Shown piece by piece: positions 1 through 7,502 of a stretch of 32,654 nucleotides of DNA. The notes under the pieces are model-generated. The model made no database searches and was not told where the DNA came from. It saw only the letters and a list, made by a program, of their open reading frames with translations. The position numbers were made by a program, and so were the translations under genes. Each line of letters opens with the position of its first letter. Within the stretch, counting starts at the first letter, position 1. The stretch is taken from NCBI GenBank assembly GCA_017399445.1, contig JAFQCM010000128.1, forward strand, positions 1 to 32,654, written 5' to 3'. The DNA comes from Lachnospiraceae bacterium (GTDB lineage Bacteria > Bacillota > Clostridia > Lachnospirales > Lachnospiraceae).

Positions 1-1
1 G

Positions 2-415
2 AAAGGTTCTATTACCGGACTTTATACAGTTTTGGTAGATGGAGATGATTTTAACGAACCAATTACGGATACAGCAAGAAGTATTTTGGATGGACATATT
101 ATGCTTTCTAGAAAACTTGCTCATAAAAATCATTATCCGGCGATAGATGTATTACAGAGTATTTCCCGTGTTATGAGTCAAATTGCAGAGAAGGAACATA
201 AGCAGTTGGCAGGAAAATTAAAAAATACCTTATCTACATATAACGAAGCAGAGGATTTGATTAATATTGGGGCTTATAAACAGGGCTCAAACAGAAATAT
301 TGATTATGCAATCAGCAAGATTGATGCAGTAAATGAATTTTTGTGTCAAGATGTGGAGGAAAAGTATAACTTTGAAGAAATATTGGTGCAGTTAAATGCT
401 ATTTTTGCGGAGTAG
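2..415 (+). CDS. fliI: Flagellar export ATPase FliI, C-terminal end (partial)
   Basis: The frame is open from the first bases of the window, so the 5' part, including the Walker A region, lies outside it. The visible 137 residues are the C-terminal end of a rotary-type ATPase. They carry the FliI-like segment SITGLYTVLVDGDDFNEP followed by DTARSILDGHIMLSRKLA and an all-helical C-terminal domain with HYPAIDVLQSISRVM. In the family, FliI is the cytoplasmic ATPase that, with FliH and FliJ, delivers substrates to the flagellar type III export gate. It lies 10 bases before fliJ, the usual order in clostridial fla operons. The TTG at 32 is an internal codon, not a start. Confidence 0.93.
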   Translation, partial: KGSITGLYTVLVDGDDFNEPITDTARSILDGHIMLSRKLAHKNHYPAIDVLQSISRVMSQIAEKEHKQLAGKLKNTLSTYNEAEDLINIGAYKQGSNRNIDYAISKIDAVNEFLCQDVEEKYNFEEILVQLNAIFAE

Positions 416-425
416 GTGAGAGGGT

Positions 426-875
426 ATGACGAAGTTTGTTTATAAAATGCAGAATATACTGGATATTAAATTCAAACTTGAAAATCAAGCGAAAACTTCA
501 TATGCTAATGCCAGGGCAAAGCTAGAAGAAGAAGAAGAAAAGTTAAGAGCGTTAAGGGCTAAAAGAACAGATTATGAAGAAAATTACAGAAGAGTTTTGA
601 GTGATGTTTTAGATATACGAGAGTTGAATTTTTGCATGCAAGGGATGGAACAGATACAAGAAGCAATTAAAAATCAGATTGTGGCAATCCATGTAGCAGA
701 AATGAATTTAGAAGCTGCAAGAGAACATTTACAAGAAGTAATGCAAGAAAGAAAAACTCATGAAAAACTAAAAGAATATGCATTTGATGAATATGTGAAA
801 GAAGTCAGTGCAGAAGAAAGTAAAGAAATTGATGAATTAGTAAGTTATAATTATGGCAAAGTGGCAGGAGAATAA
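426..875 (+). CDS. fliJ: Flagellar export protein FliJ
   Basis: A 149-residue protein that is almost entirely charged alpha-helix, with a long predicted coiled coil from about residue 10 to 140 and no membrane segment. It begins MTKFVYKMQNILDIKFKLE, resembling FliJ N termini (F.Y.LQ.IL.IK). In the family FliJ is the central stalk of the FliH-FliI ATPase and contacts FlhA to couple ATP hydrolysis to the proton-driven gate. Size and position directly after fliI fit. The start has a purine-rich GGTGAGAGGGT site upstream. FliJ is poorly conserved, so the call rests on synteny plus the coiled-coil pattern. Confidence 0.88.
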   Translation: MTKFVYKMQNILDIKFKLENQAKTSYANARAKLEEEEEKLRALRAKRTDYEENYRRVLSDVLDIRELNFCMQGMEQIQEAIKNQIVAIHVAEMNLEAAREHLQEVMQERKTHEKLKEYAFDEYVKEVSAEESKEIDELVSYNYGKVAGE

Positions 876-877
876 AA

Positions 878-1696
878 ATGGCAGAAGAATTTGAGAGTTC
901 AGAATTAGAAGATACAAAAAAGAAAAAAAAAGGACGAAAGAGAAAAGAAAATGAGATAGAGACTGCCATGAATATGGATGACGAGTTATACGAAAGAAGC
1001 GGTGGTGGAATATCGACTGTGATTGTAACCATAGCAATTATCGTTATATGGCTGGCAGTGTTTGCTATATTGATTAAATGGGATGTGGGAAATTTTGGGT
1101 CCACTGTACTATATCCAGTTTTGAAAGATGTGCCGATAATTAATATGATACTTCCAGAAGTAGAAGAAACACAGAAAGAAGAAAGTGGATATGGATATGC
1201 AACATTAGCGGAAGCAGTTGCAGAGATTAAACGGTTAGAGGCAGAGTTGGAAGAAAGCAAAACTGCAAACTCAGCAGATGATGAAGTGGTTCAGGAATTA
1301 AGTGCAGAGATTGACCGTTTAAAGAAGTTTGAAGAAAATCAGGTTCAATTTGAAAAAACAAAAACGAAATTTTATGAAGATGTTATTTTTGCAGATAATG
1401 CACCAGATATAGAGAATTACAAAGAATATTACGAATTAATCGAGCCGGAAGCGGCAGCAGAATTGTATAAACAAGTAGTACAGCAGATTTCATATGATGA
1501 GCAGGTAGAAGAGTATGCAAAAGCCTATGGGGAAATGAAACCTGCACAGGCAGCAGGTGTATTTGAGGCAATGACAGATGACCTGGAACTGGCAGCAAGG
1601 ATATTGCAAAATATCGATGCAACACAAAGAGGTAAAATTCTAGGAGCCATGGATCCTGAAATAGCAGCAAGAATTACTAAAATCATGGAACCTTAG
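878..1696 (+). CDS. motE: MotE-like flagellar protein with MgtE-N-type domain
   Basis: 272 residues. A Lys/Glu-rich cytoplasmic N terminus (1-40) precedes one membrane segment at about 45-67 (STVIVTIAIIVIWLAVFAIL), a coiled coil at about 108-165, and a C-terminal helical domain at about 195-272. That last domain holds MgtE N-terminal-like repeats (MKPAQAAGVFEAM, AARILQNIDATQRGKILGAM, IAARITKIM). In magnesium transporters this module binds Mg2+, but no transport core is present here. Related proteins next to fliJ/fliK are called MotE and in some bacteria act as periplasmic chaperones for motor proteins; I infer a motor-assembly role. The start lies two bases after fliJ with its GGAG site inside the fliJ end, which suggests translational coupling. 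Confidence 0.7.
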   Translation: MAEEFESSELEDTKKKKKGRKRKENEIETAMNMDDELYERSGGGISTVIVTIAIIVIWLAVFAILIKWDVGNFGSTVLYPVLKDVPIINMILPEVEETQKEESGYGYATLAEAVAEIKRLEAELEESKTANSADDEVVQELSAEIDRLKKFEENQVQFEKTKTKFYEDVIFADNAPDIENYKEYYELIEPEAAAELYKQVVQQISYDEQVEEYAKAYGEMKPAQAAGVFEAMTDDLELAARILQNIDATQRGKILGAMDPEIAARITKIMEP

Positions 1697-1738
1697 AATT
1701 TTATTATAAATAATATATGATGGAAAGGAGGAAGAAGG

Positions 1739-3643
1739 ATGGAAAGTAATGTGGCAAAGCTGGCATCGGTTTTTATGACAGGTGTTCAGGTACAACAAAG
1801 TACTAAGGATGCTGCAAACAATGTAACTTCTAATGAAAAAGCTGTTGATTTTAGCCAATATATGAAAACATCAGTTTCTAATCTGGCAGAACAGTCACAG
1901 CAAAGTAGTGAAGGAGTAGAGACAACAGCAGTGAAAAAAAATGATTCTCAAAGCTTTGAAGAACCATTAGAAAAGCAACAAATTGTCACACAGGAAGCTC
2001 TTGAAACAAAAGAAACTTCTGAAACAAAAAATACTTCCCAGCAACAGGAAAATTCAGCAGAAGAACTGGAAAATGGTCATATGATTGAAGAAATGCTTGC
2101 AGGGAATAATGGAAAATTAGGCAATAAAACTGAGGAAATCATTCTGTTTTCTGAAGATTTGAAACAATCCTTAGATACTATTAAGAATGAATTAAAACAA
2201 AAGATAATGGATGGCTTTGATATCACAGAAGAAGAATTAGAAGAAGCTTTGGAAGTACTTGCAATCAATATTTTTGATTTACTTCAGACGGATCAGCTGA
2301 AAGAATTGGCTGTATATGTCAGTGGAGAAGAAAATTTGGTTTCCATGATTACTAATGGTGAGATGTATGCAGCGTATAAAGAAACAGTTGCATGTGTGGA
2401 AGAACTTAGCGGTATGTTGACGGATAAATTTTCTGTTGCTCCGGAAGAGTTGGAAAAAGTAATTAGTCAGGTGAAAGATATGCTGGTGGAAACTGAAAAA
2501 TTGGAAGGAATTATTATTTCACCAGAAGATACAGTGGTATCAAAAGTTGAAACAGCTTCAGAAAATGTAGTGTTACCAAAGGCTGAAGCAACACAAGAAA
2601 ATGTAGTATTATCAGAAAATGAGATATTATCAGAAAATGTAGTATTATCAGAAACTGAAACATCATCAGAAAATGTAGTGGCATCAGAAAATATGGAATT
2701 ATCAGAAACTGAAACGGCACCAGATGTTAAAGCAACATCAGAAACAGCAATATTGTCAAAAAATCTGACATCAGTGAAAAACTCTGATGAAACAGTGGTA
2801 CAATCATTAGATAATGAGGAAACTGATATCATCTCGGATACAACAAAAAAAGATGTTGATACACCAAAAGGTGAAATTCAGGATGAAACATGGAAAGCAG
2901 TAACTGAGATCAAAGAGACTACAGAAGAAGTTCCAAAAGAACTGAAAGCTGAAAATGAGACAACACAGCCAGATAATGTGGAAACAGTTAATGAAGAGAC
3001 TCTTACAGAAATGAGGAACACAAATCAGGAGCAAAGTTTTTCTGATACAACAGAACAAAATGAAGCAAAAGAACAGGATGTGTTAAAAGAAAATAAAGAA
3101 ACTGCAACAGTTCAGACAACTATTACATATTCTGCCATAGCAGGTGACAAAGAAGTGCAGACCGTTGTACAGACACAAAGAACTGATTTTGAGGGAATTG
3201 TGAAACAAATTGTAGAACAAATAAAGGTTCAGATACGTCCAGATGTTACTTCTATGGAATTGCAGTTAAATCCTGAAAATTTGGGAAAAGTTAATTTACA
3301 TGTTTCTTCGAAAGAGGGGGCTGTAACAGCACAGCTTTTTGTACAGAATGAAACTGTTAAGACTATGGTTGAGGGACAATTATCCATATTAAGAGAAGCT
3401 ATGGCTCAACAGGGCGTAAGAGTGGAAGCTGTGGAAGTTGCTATAGAAACGGGAAGTTTTGAGAGAAATTTAGAACAACACTCAGAACAGCAGAAACAGG
3501 AAGCAGAAAAACAGGCAAGGTCATACCAGCACAAACGGATTAATCTGTTAGCAGGAGTTGACGAAGAAACAATGAATGAAGCAGAAATATTAAGAACACA
3601 TATTATGCGCGAAAGTGGTAACAGCGTAGATATGGATGCATAA
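1739..3643 (+). CDS. fliK: Flagellar hook-length control protein FliK
   Basis: 634 residues. The C-terminal Flg_hook domain is at about residues 487-580, with MELQLNPENLGKVNLHVS, the TAQLFVQNE segment and LSILREAMAQQGVRVEAVEV, all typical of FliK. The rest is a long hydrophilic, Ser/Thr/Glu-rich and probably disordered region, including degenerate ENVVLSE-type repeats at about 273-330. In the family FliK is secreted during hook growth as a molecular ruler, and its C-terminal domain switches FlhB specificity from hook to filament substrates. A strong GGAAAGGAGGAAG site precedes the ATG, and the gene overlaps upstream sequence of flgD. It is long for a Firmicute FliK, mainly because of the repeat region. 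Confidence 0.93.
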   Translation: MESNVAKLASVFMTGVQVQQSTKDAANNVTSNEKAVDFSQYMKTSVSNLAEQSQQSSEGVETTAVKKNDSQSFEEPLEKQQIVTQEALETKETSETKNTSQQQENSAEELENGHMIEEMLAGNNGKLGNKTEEIILFSEDLKQSLDTIKNELKQKIMDGFDITEEELEEALEVLAINIFDLLQTDQLKELAVYVSGEENLVSMITNGEMYAAYKETVACVEELSGMLTDKFSVAPEELEKVISQVKDMLVETEKLEGIIISPEDTVVSKVETASENVVLPKAEATQENVVLSENEILSENVVLSETETSSENVVASENMELSETETAPDVKATSETAILSKNLTSVKNSDETVVQSLDNEETDIISDTTKKDVDTPKGEIQDETWKAVTEIKETTEEVPKELKAENETTQPDNVETVNEETLTEMRNTNQEQSFSDTTEQNEAKEQDVLKENKETATVQTTITYSAIAGDKEVQTVVQTQRTDFEGIVKQIVEQIKVQIRPDVTSMELQLNPENLGKVNLHVSSKEGAVTAQLFVQNETVKTMVEGQLSILREAMAQQGVRVEAVEVAIETGSFERNLEQHSEQQKQEAEKQARSYQHKRINLLAGVDEETMNEAEILRTHIMRESGNSVDMDA

Positions 3644-3656
3644 AGGAGATGAGGAT

Positions 3657-4238
3657 ATGGCAATTTCAGTATCGGTAGTAGATGGAGAAATACAGGAAAC
3701 AGCGTCTTCTAGTAGTAACTTAGCAGGCTCAGGAAAAGCAGGGGGCACCCTTGGAAAAGATGCTTTTCTACAGTTACTTGTGACCCAGATGAAATATCAG
3801 GATCCATTAAGTCCAACAGAGAATACGGAGTATATTTCACAGTTGGCAACATTCTCACAGTTGGAAGAAATGCAGAATATGTCTAATACATTACAGATTT
3901 CACAAGCATCGTCATTAACAGGAGAAACAGTAATTATGAAAACAAAATCTTCTGTGACAGGAGAACTTACTTATGTAACAGGTACTGTGGATTATGTAGT
4001 AGTAGAAAGTAATAAGGCGTATCTTTGTATTAAAGGTAATAAGTATTCTATTGATGATTTGGATACTGTAATTGATGCGGATTATTGGGAAGCGTATAAG
4101 GAAACACTTGCAGGTGGAAGTTCTTCTAGTGGTTCTACTACAGGAAGTGATTCTACTACAGGAGGCAGTTCTTCAGCAGGAAATGGCTCAACAGAAGACA
4201 GTAATAGTTCTAGTGGTTCTACTGATGGCACTATATAG
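3657..4238 (+). CDS. flgD: Flagellar hook-capping scaffold protein FlgD
   Basis: 193 residues from the ATG at 3657, preferred over an upstream in-frame ATG at 3636 because AAAGGAGATGAGG lies just before it and overlaps the fliK stop. The N-terminal FlgD signature is clear: GKDAFLQLLVTQMKYQDPL, then EYISQLATFSQLEEMQNM. A short beta-rich part (TYVTGTVDYVVVESNKAYLC) follows. FlgD caps the growing hook and is needed to polymerise FlgE. As in Bacillus it lacks a full Gram-negative-type Ig-like region. The last 40 or so residues are almost only Ser, Gly and Thr, an odd low-complexity tail. Confidence 0.95.
   Translation: MAISVSVVDGEIQETASSSSNLAGSGKAGGTLGKDAFLQLLVTQMKYQDPLSPTENTEYISQLATFSQLEEMQNMSNTLQISQASSLTGETVIMKTKSSVTGELTYVTGTVDYVVVESNKAYLCIKGNKYSIDDLDTVIDADYWEAYKETLAGGSSSSGSTTGSDSTTGGSSSAGNGSTEDSNSSSGSTDGTI
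4124..4223 (+). repeat. 16-bp direct repeat pair in the flgD tail
   Basis: TTCTAGTGGTTCTACT occurs at 4124-4139 and again at 4208-4223. The copies are 84 bases apart, so recombination between them would remove exactly 28 codons in frame. Both encode the SSGST motif of the Ser/Gly/Thr tail of FlgD. Confidence 0.9.
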
Positions 4239-4294
4239 TAGTGACATAACAAGTTGCAAGGAAGCTTAAAGTTCCAGGGAGAGGAAGATGTAGA

Positions 4295-4690
4295 ATGAAA
4301 CTAAACAATCAGTTTTCATCCATTGAACAGGTTACAGGCCAGTATTTAAGCAAAAGCAAAACAATAGAAAGAAATCTGGAAACAGAAGTTTCTTTTGAAG
4401 AAATTCTGAAGAGCAAACAGGAAATAAAGACAGAAACAGAGTTGAAATTTTCGAAGCATGCAGCAAATCGTCTGGCAGACAGAAATATTGATTTGACCCA
4501 GGAGCAAATGCAGCGTTTGGAAAAGGGAACAAAAAAAGCATCAGAAAAAGGAATTAATGAATCCTTGGTGCTGATAGACCAACTGGCATTTATTGTAAGT
4601 GTAAAAAACAATACAGTAATCACAGCAATGGAACAAAAAGAAGCAAATGATAATATATTTACAAATATTGACGGCGCCGTAATTATATAA
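4295..4690 (+). CDS. TIGR02530-type flagellar operon protein
   Basis: 131 residues with no membrane segment or signal peptide. The C-terminal two-thirds has the conserved core of the small flagellar operon proteins found between flgD and flgE in Firmicutes: FSKHAANRLADRNIDL, then a helix with KKASEKGI, SLVLIDQLAFIVSVKNNTVITAM and FTNIDGAVII. The molecular function of the family is not established; position suggests a part in hook assembly or its regulation. The start is preceded by GAGAGGAAGATGTAGA, a plausible but not strong ribosome site. It follows flgD after 56 bases that hold nothing else I can recognise. Confidence 0.82.
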   Translation: MKLNNQFSSIEQVTGQYLSKSKTIERNLETEVSFEEILKSKQEIKTETELKFSKHAANRLADRNIDLTQEQMQRLEKGTKKASEKGINESLVLIDQLAFIVSVKNNTVITAMEQKEANDNIFTNIDGAVII

Positions 4691-4709
4691 CTGGACCGAA
4701 TAGGAGGTT

Positions 4710-4737
4710 ACTATTTCCGAATGACCGAAGAAATAGT
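4710..4737 (+). promoter_or_regulatory. Hairpin in the flgE leader
   Basis: ACTATTTC (4710-4717) is the exact reverse complement of GAAATAGT (4730-4737), giving an 8-bp stem with a 12-base loop. It lies between the AGGAGG at 4703-4707 and the true flgE ribosome site at about 4754-4760. A direct repeat GACCGAA (4694-4700 and 4723-4729) touches the structure. The inverted repeat is seen in the sequence; a role in controlling hook translation is inference. Confidence 0.5.
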
Positions 4738-4756
4738 TGGCGCAATGAGGAATTAG
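4721..4756 (+). CDS. Possible 11-residue leader ORF upstream of flgE
   Basis: A tiny ORF, MTEEIVGAMRN, starts at ATG 4721 and stops at TAG 4754-4756. The stop is embedded in the flgE ribosome site TAGGAGGG. A strong AGGAGG lies 13 bases upstream of the ATG, which is longer than ideal spacing. It could couple translation into flgE, or it may be a chance ORF. No homology can be judged at this length. Confidence 0.25.
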   Translation: MTEEIVGAMRN

Positions 4757-4770
4757 GAGGGTATATCACT

Positions 4771-6366
4771 ATGATGAGATCATTATATTCTGGAGTGTCA
4801 GGATTAAAAACACACCAGACAAGAATGGATGTAATTGGTAATAATATAGCAAACGTAAATACTGTAGCATATAAAGCAAGCACTATGAGTTTCCAGGAAT
4901 TGATGTATCAGAATACAGCAGCAGCTACTTCTGCAGATGCTATTACAGGACGTGGTGGTGTCAATGCAAAACAAATTGGTCTTGGTGTTACAGCAGGTGC
5001 GATTTCTACAAGTATCACAACTCAAGGAGCTGCACAGACAACTAATGACCCATTTGATTTAAGAATTGAAGGAGAAAGCTTCTTTGTTGTAAATAATGGA
5101 AGCGGAAATATGTATACAAGAGCAGGTGCTTTCTATGTAGATGGTGTAGGTAACTTAGCAATGAAAACAACTGGTTATAATGTAATGGGATGGGCTGCTG
5201 ATAAAAATGGAAATCTTGCAGATGAACTTACAGCATTAAAGGTTATGTCAACAGAAAATCTGACTTCTGATCCAGAAGCAACAGAATTTGCAAGAATTAC
5301 AGGTATTTTGGATAAGAATGGTGCTAAGTTAAATAATGGTGGACAAGTAGTGTCTATCTCCATTTATGATGATTTAGGATATTCTTATACATGTAAGTAC
5401 AGAATTAAACCAGTTGCAGATGTAAACGGAAATAATATAGAAGGAAAGTATACAATTCAGCTGGAAGATATTTTGGATTCTGATGGTAATTCATTAGGTG
5501 CTAAAAATTTCTTAGCAGCAGAAAACTATACATCCACAGATCCAGATTTTAAAGATATTGTTTTTGGTAATACAAAACTTGATTCACAAAAATTTAGTAT
5601 TTCAACTAGTGTTACAAATGCAAATACAGTAAATGAGGCTACTACATATGTTGTAACAAATAAGGATGGTACCACAGAAAACTTTAGTGATAAGAAAGAA
5701 GCAATTGCTTATTTTTGCCAGCTTACAGGTGAAGATGCATCAACCATTACACTTGGTGATAATGATGGTGACAACATTGAAAAAACATATGATGTTTGGG
5801 GCTATTCTTTAGAATATGACACATCTAATGGAGCATTAGCAAGCATTGGTGGAAGAGATTCAGAAATAAACATGAATCTGGATAACGTAAAAGCAAGTAT
5901 GAAAACAGTTACTATTGATTTTTCAGGTTCTACCAACATTAGTAACGGTGATGTTCCTACTATCGAAGGAAAAGCCGGAGATGCTGATGGAAATAAAGCA
6001 GGTAAAAAAGTGGGACAGATGATTTCTCTTTCTGTAGATGGAAGTGGTTACATTACTGCAACTTATGATAATGGTAATTCAAGAGTTCTTGGACAGATTG
6101 CTACAGCTACATTTGCCAACGCATCTGGTTTGGAAAAACAGGGAGAAAATTTATATTCAGAATCCTTAAACTCTGGGGAAGCTACCATTGGTGACATTTC
6201 CGGACAGGGAGAAAAAATGACAAATGGAACACTTGAAATGTCAAATGTTGACTTATCTTCCGAATTTACTGAAATGATAACAACACAGAGAGGTTTCCAG
6301 GCAAATAGTAGAATTATTACTACATCAGATACTTTATTAGAAGAATTAATCAATCTTAAGAGATAG
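4771..6366 (+). CDS. flgE: Flagellar hook protein FlgE
   Basis: 531 residues. The N-terminal rod/hook signature is intact: MMRSLYSGVSGLKTHQTRMD and the IGNNIANVNTVAYKAS motif. The FlgE C terminus is also intact, with LEMSNVDLSSEFTEMITTQRGFQ and the terminal helix. The middle (about 150-430) is the variable, surface-exposed hook domain rich in Asn, Asp, Gly and Thr. FlgE polymerises outside the cell into the universal joint between rod and filament; its N- and C-terminal helices form the inner tube. Two adjacent ATGs (4771, 4774) could start translation, and AGGAGGG is well placed upstream. It is longer than the about 400 residues of enterobacterial FlgE, which is common in Firmicutes. Confidence 0.96.
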   Translation: MMRSLYSGVSGLKTHQTRMDVIGNNIANVNTVAYKASTMSFQELMYQNTAAATSADAITGRGGVNAKQIGLGVTAGAISTSITTQGAAQTTNDPFDLRIEGESFFVVNNGSGNMYTRAGAFYVDGVGNLAMKTTGYNVMGWAADKNGNLADELTALKVMSTENLTSDPEATEFARITGILDKNGAKLNNGGQVVSISIYDDLGYSYTCKYRIKPVADVNGNNIEGKYTIQLEDILDSDGNSLGAKNFLAAENYTSTDPDFKDIVFGNTKLDSQKFSISTSVTNANTVNEATTYVVTNKDGTTENFSDKKEAIAYFCQLTGEDASTITLGDNDGDNIEKTYDVWGYSLEYDTSNGALASIGGRDSEINMNLDNVKASMKTVTIDFSGSTNISNGDVPTIEGKAGDADGNKAGKKVGQMISLSVDGSGYITATYDNGNSRVLGQIATATFANASGLEKQGENLYSESLNSGEATIGDISGQGEKMTNGTLEMSNVDLSSEFTEMITTQRGFQANSRIITTSDTLLEELINLKR

Positions 6367-6387
6367 TATTAAGTAAATAATAATAAT

Positions 6388-6424
6388 GGCAGGCAACCAT
6401 TAATCCTTAATAAGGTTGTCTGCC
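6388..6424 (+). promoter_or_regulatory. Strong hairpin between flgE and flbD
   Basis: GGCAGGCAACC (6388-6398) pairs with GGTTGTCTGCC (6414-6424) with a single G-U wobble. Inside it, ATTAA/TTAAT (6399-6403/6407-6411) extends the stem and leaves a TCC loop and a two-base bulge. There is no U-run after it (AAATAAGAGG), so it is not a classic intrinsic terminator. It could protect the 3' end of the hook mRNA or mark a processing site; that is inference. Confidence 0.65.
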
Positions 6425-6443
6425 AAATAAGAGGAATCCATAT

Positions 6444-6641
6444 ATGATAGAAGTGACAAAACTTAATGGGAAAAGACTTATAGTAAATGCTGAATTGATT
6501 GAAACCATAGAGGAAACTCCAGACACAGTAATCTCTTTTGTGACAGGAAAAAAAATAATTGTAAAAGAAAGTAGACAAGAAGTGAAAAATTTAGTAATAT
6601 TATATAAAAAGGATATTTCAATTAGGTGGGAAAATCAGTAA
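6444..6641 (+). CDS. flbD: FlbD/SwrD-family flagellar protein
   Basis: 65 residues, full length for the family. It begins MIEVTKLNGKRLIVNAELIE, followed by TIEETPDTVISFVTGKKIIV and a short charged tail, matching the small FlbD (SwrD) proteins found between flgE and motA/fliL in Firmicutes. The Bacillus subtilis relative is reported to raise flagellar motor power; the exact mechanism is unknown. It is predicted to be a small soluble beta-rich protein. It sits 3' of the hairpin at 6388-6424 and 57 bases before motA. Confidence 0.88.
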   Translation: MIEVTKLNGKRLIVNAELIETIEETPDTVISFVTGKKIIVKESRQEVKNLVILYKKDISIRWENQ

Positions 6642-6698
6642 TTTGTTACTATTATATAGATAAAAATATTTGAGGAACGCGATAGGAGTGGGTGAGTA

Positions 6699-7502
6699 AT
6701 GGATTTAGCTACATTGATAGGTATCATTGCTGGTATAGGGCTGATGATATTTGGTATTATATCGGGAGATCAAGGTGTTGCAGCGCTGGGGAACTTTTAT
6801 GATTTAAACTCGGTCTTGATTACATTTGGTGGTTCGTTTATGGCGGTGCTTGCCAGTAGTAGTTTAAAGGATTATATAAATGGTTTAAAAAGTATCAAGA
6901 TGACTTTTAAACCACCACAGTTAGATGAAGCGGCAACCATAAAAGATGTAATGGATTTATCTAACATTGCTCGTAAGGAAGGTTTGTTGGCATTGGAAGA
7001 AGCAGCAAATAATCTGGAAGATGAATTTTTGAAAAAAGGTGTACTTTTAGTAGTAGATGGTACGGATCCAGAGTTAGTAAGAGCAATTTTGGAAACGGAA
7101 CTGGATTGTATGGAAACAAGACACAAGAAAAACATGACATTTTGGGATAATGTTGCTTCCATGGGACCTGCCTGGGGTATGATTGGGACCTTGATTGGGT
7201 TGGTTAACATGTTAAAAAAGTTAGATGACCCATCCAGTATCGGACCTGCTATGGCGGTTGCTCTTATTACAACTTTCTATGGTTCCGTATTAGCAAACTG
7301 GCTTGCAACACCTATATCTAATAAATTGAAAGTAAATCATGAAGAAGAGTATAGAGTGAAAGTAGTTATTATTGAAGGACTTTTATCTATTCAAGCAGGA
7401 GAAAATCCACGAGTAATTGGTGAAAAACTGAAGTCATTCTTATCACCTGCACAAAGAGCAGCCTTCGAAGAAGAAGAAGGTGGAGGTGAGGCTAATGGCT
7501 AA
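6699..7502 (+). CDS. motA: Flagellar motor stator protein MotA
   Basis: 267 residues with four membrane segments, at about 2-22, 33-53, 152-172 and 182-205. The cytoplasmic loop carries the conserved charged helix (RKEGLLALEE, about 92-101). The third and fourth membrane segments have the stator signature MGPAWGMIGTLIGLVNML, then DDPSSIGPAMAVALITTFYG. MotA surrounds MotB in a 5:2 complex and transmits ion flow as torque to FliG. The sequence around Pro157 looks more like PomA/MotP-type stators than enterobacterial MotA, so sodium coupling is possible. GGAGTGGGTGAGTA precedes the ATG, and the gene overlaps the motB start by eight bases. Confidence 0.95.
   Translation: MDLATLIGIIAGIGLMIFGIISGDQGVAALGNFYDLNSVLITFGGSFMAVLASSSLKDYINGLKSIKMTFKPPQLDEAATIKDVMDLSNIARKEGLLALEEAANNLEDEFLKKGVLLVVDGTDPELVRAILETELDCMETRHKKNMTFWDNVASMGPAWGMIGTLIGLVNMLKKLDDPSSIGPAMAVALITTFYGSVLANWLATPISNKLKVNHEEEYRVKVVIIEGLLSIQAGENPRVIGEKLKSFLSPAQRAAFEEEEGGGEANG

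Noticed and set aside
805..1260. Minus-strand ORF opposite fliJ and the motE-like gene
   Set aside because: Ser/Phe-rich translation with no family signature; the plus strand is clearly coding.
4072..4269. 65-codon plus-strand ORF in the flgD 3' end
   Set aside because: It lies in another frame of the Ser/Gly/Thr tail and its translation is a simple Leu/Val/Gln-rich artefact.
6659..6690. Sigma-28-like promoter before motA (TAAA followed by GCGATAGG)
   Set aside because: Spacing between TAAA and the CGATA core is two bases short of the consensus arrangement, and the -10 region differs from GCCGATAA. It also overlaps the ribosome site region.
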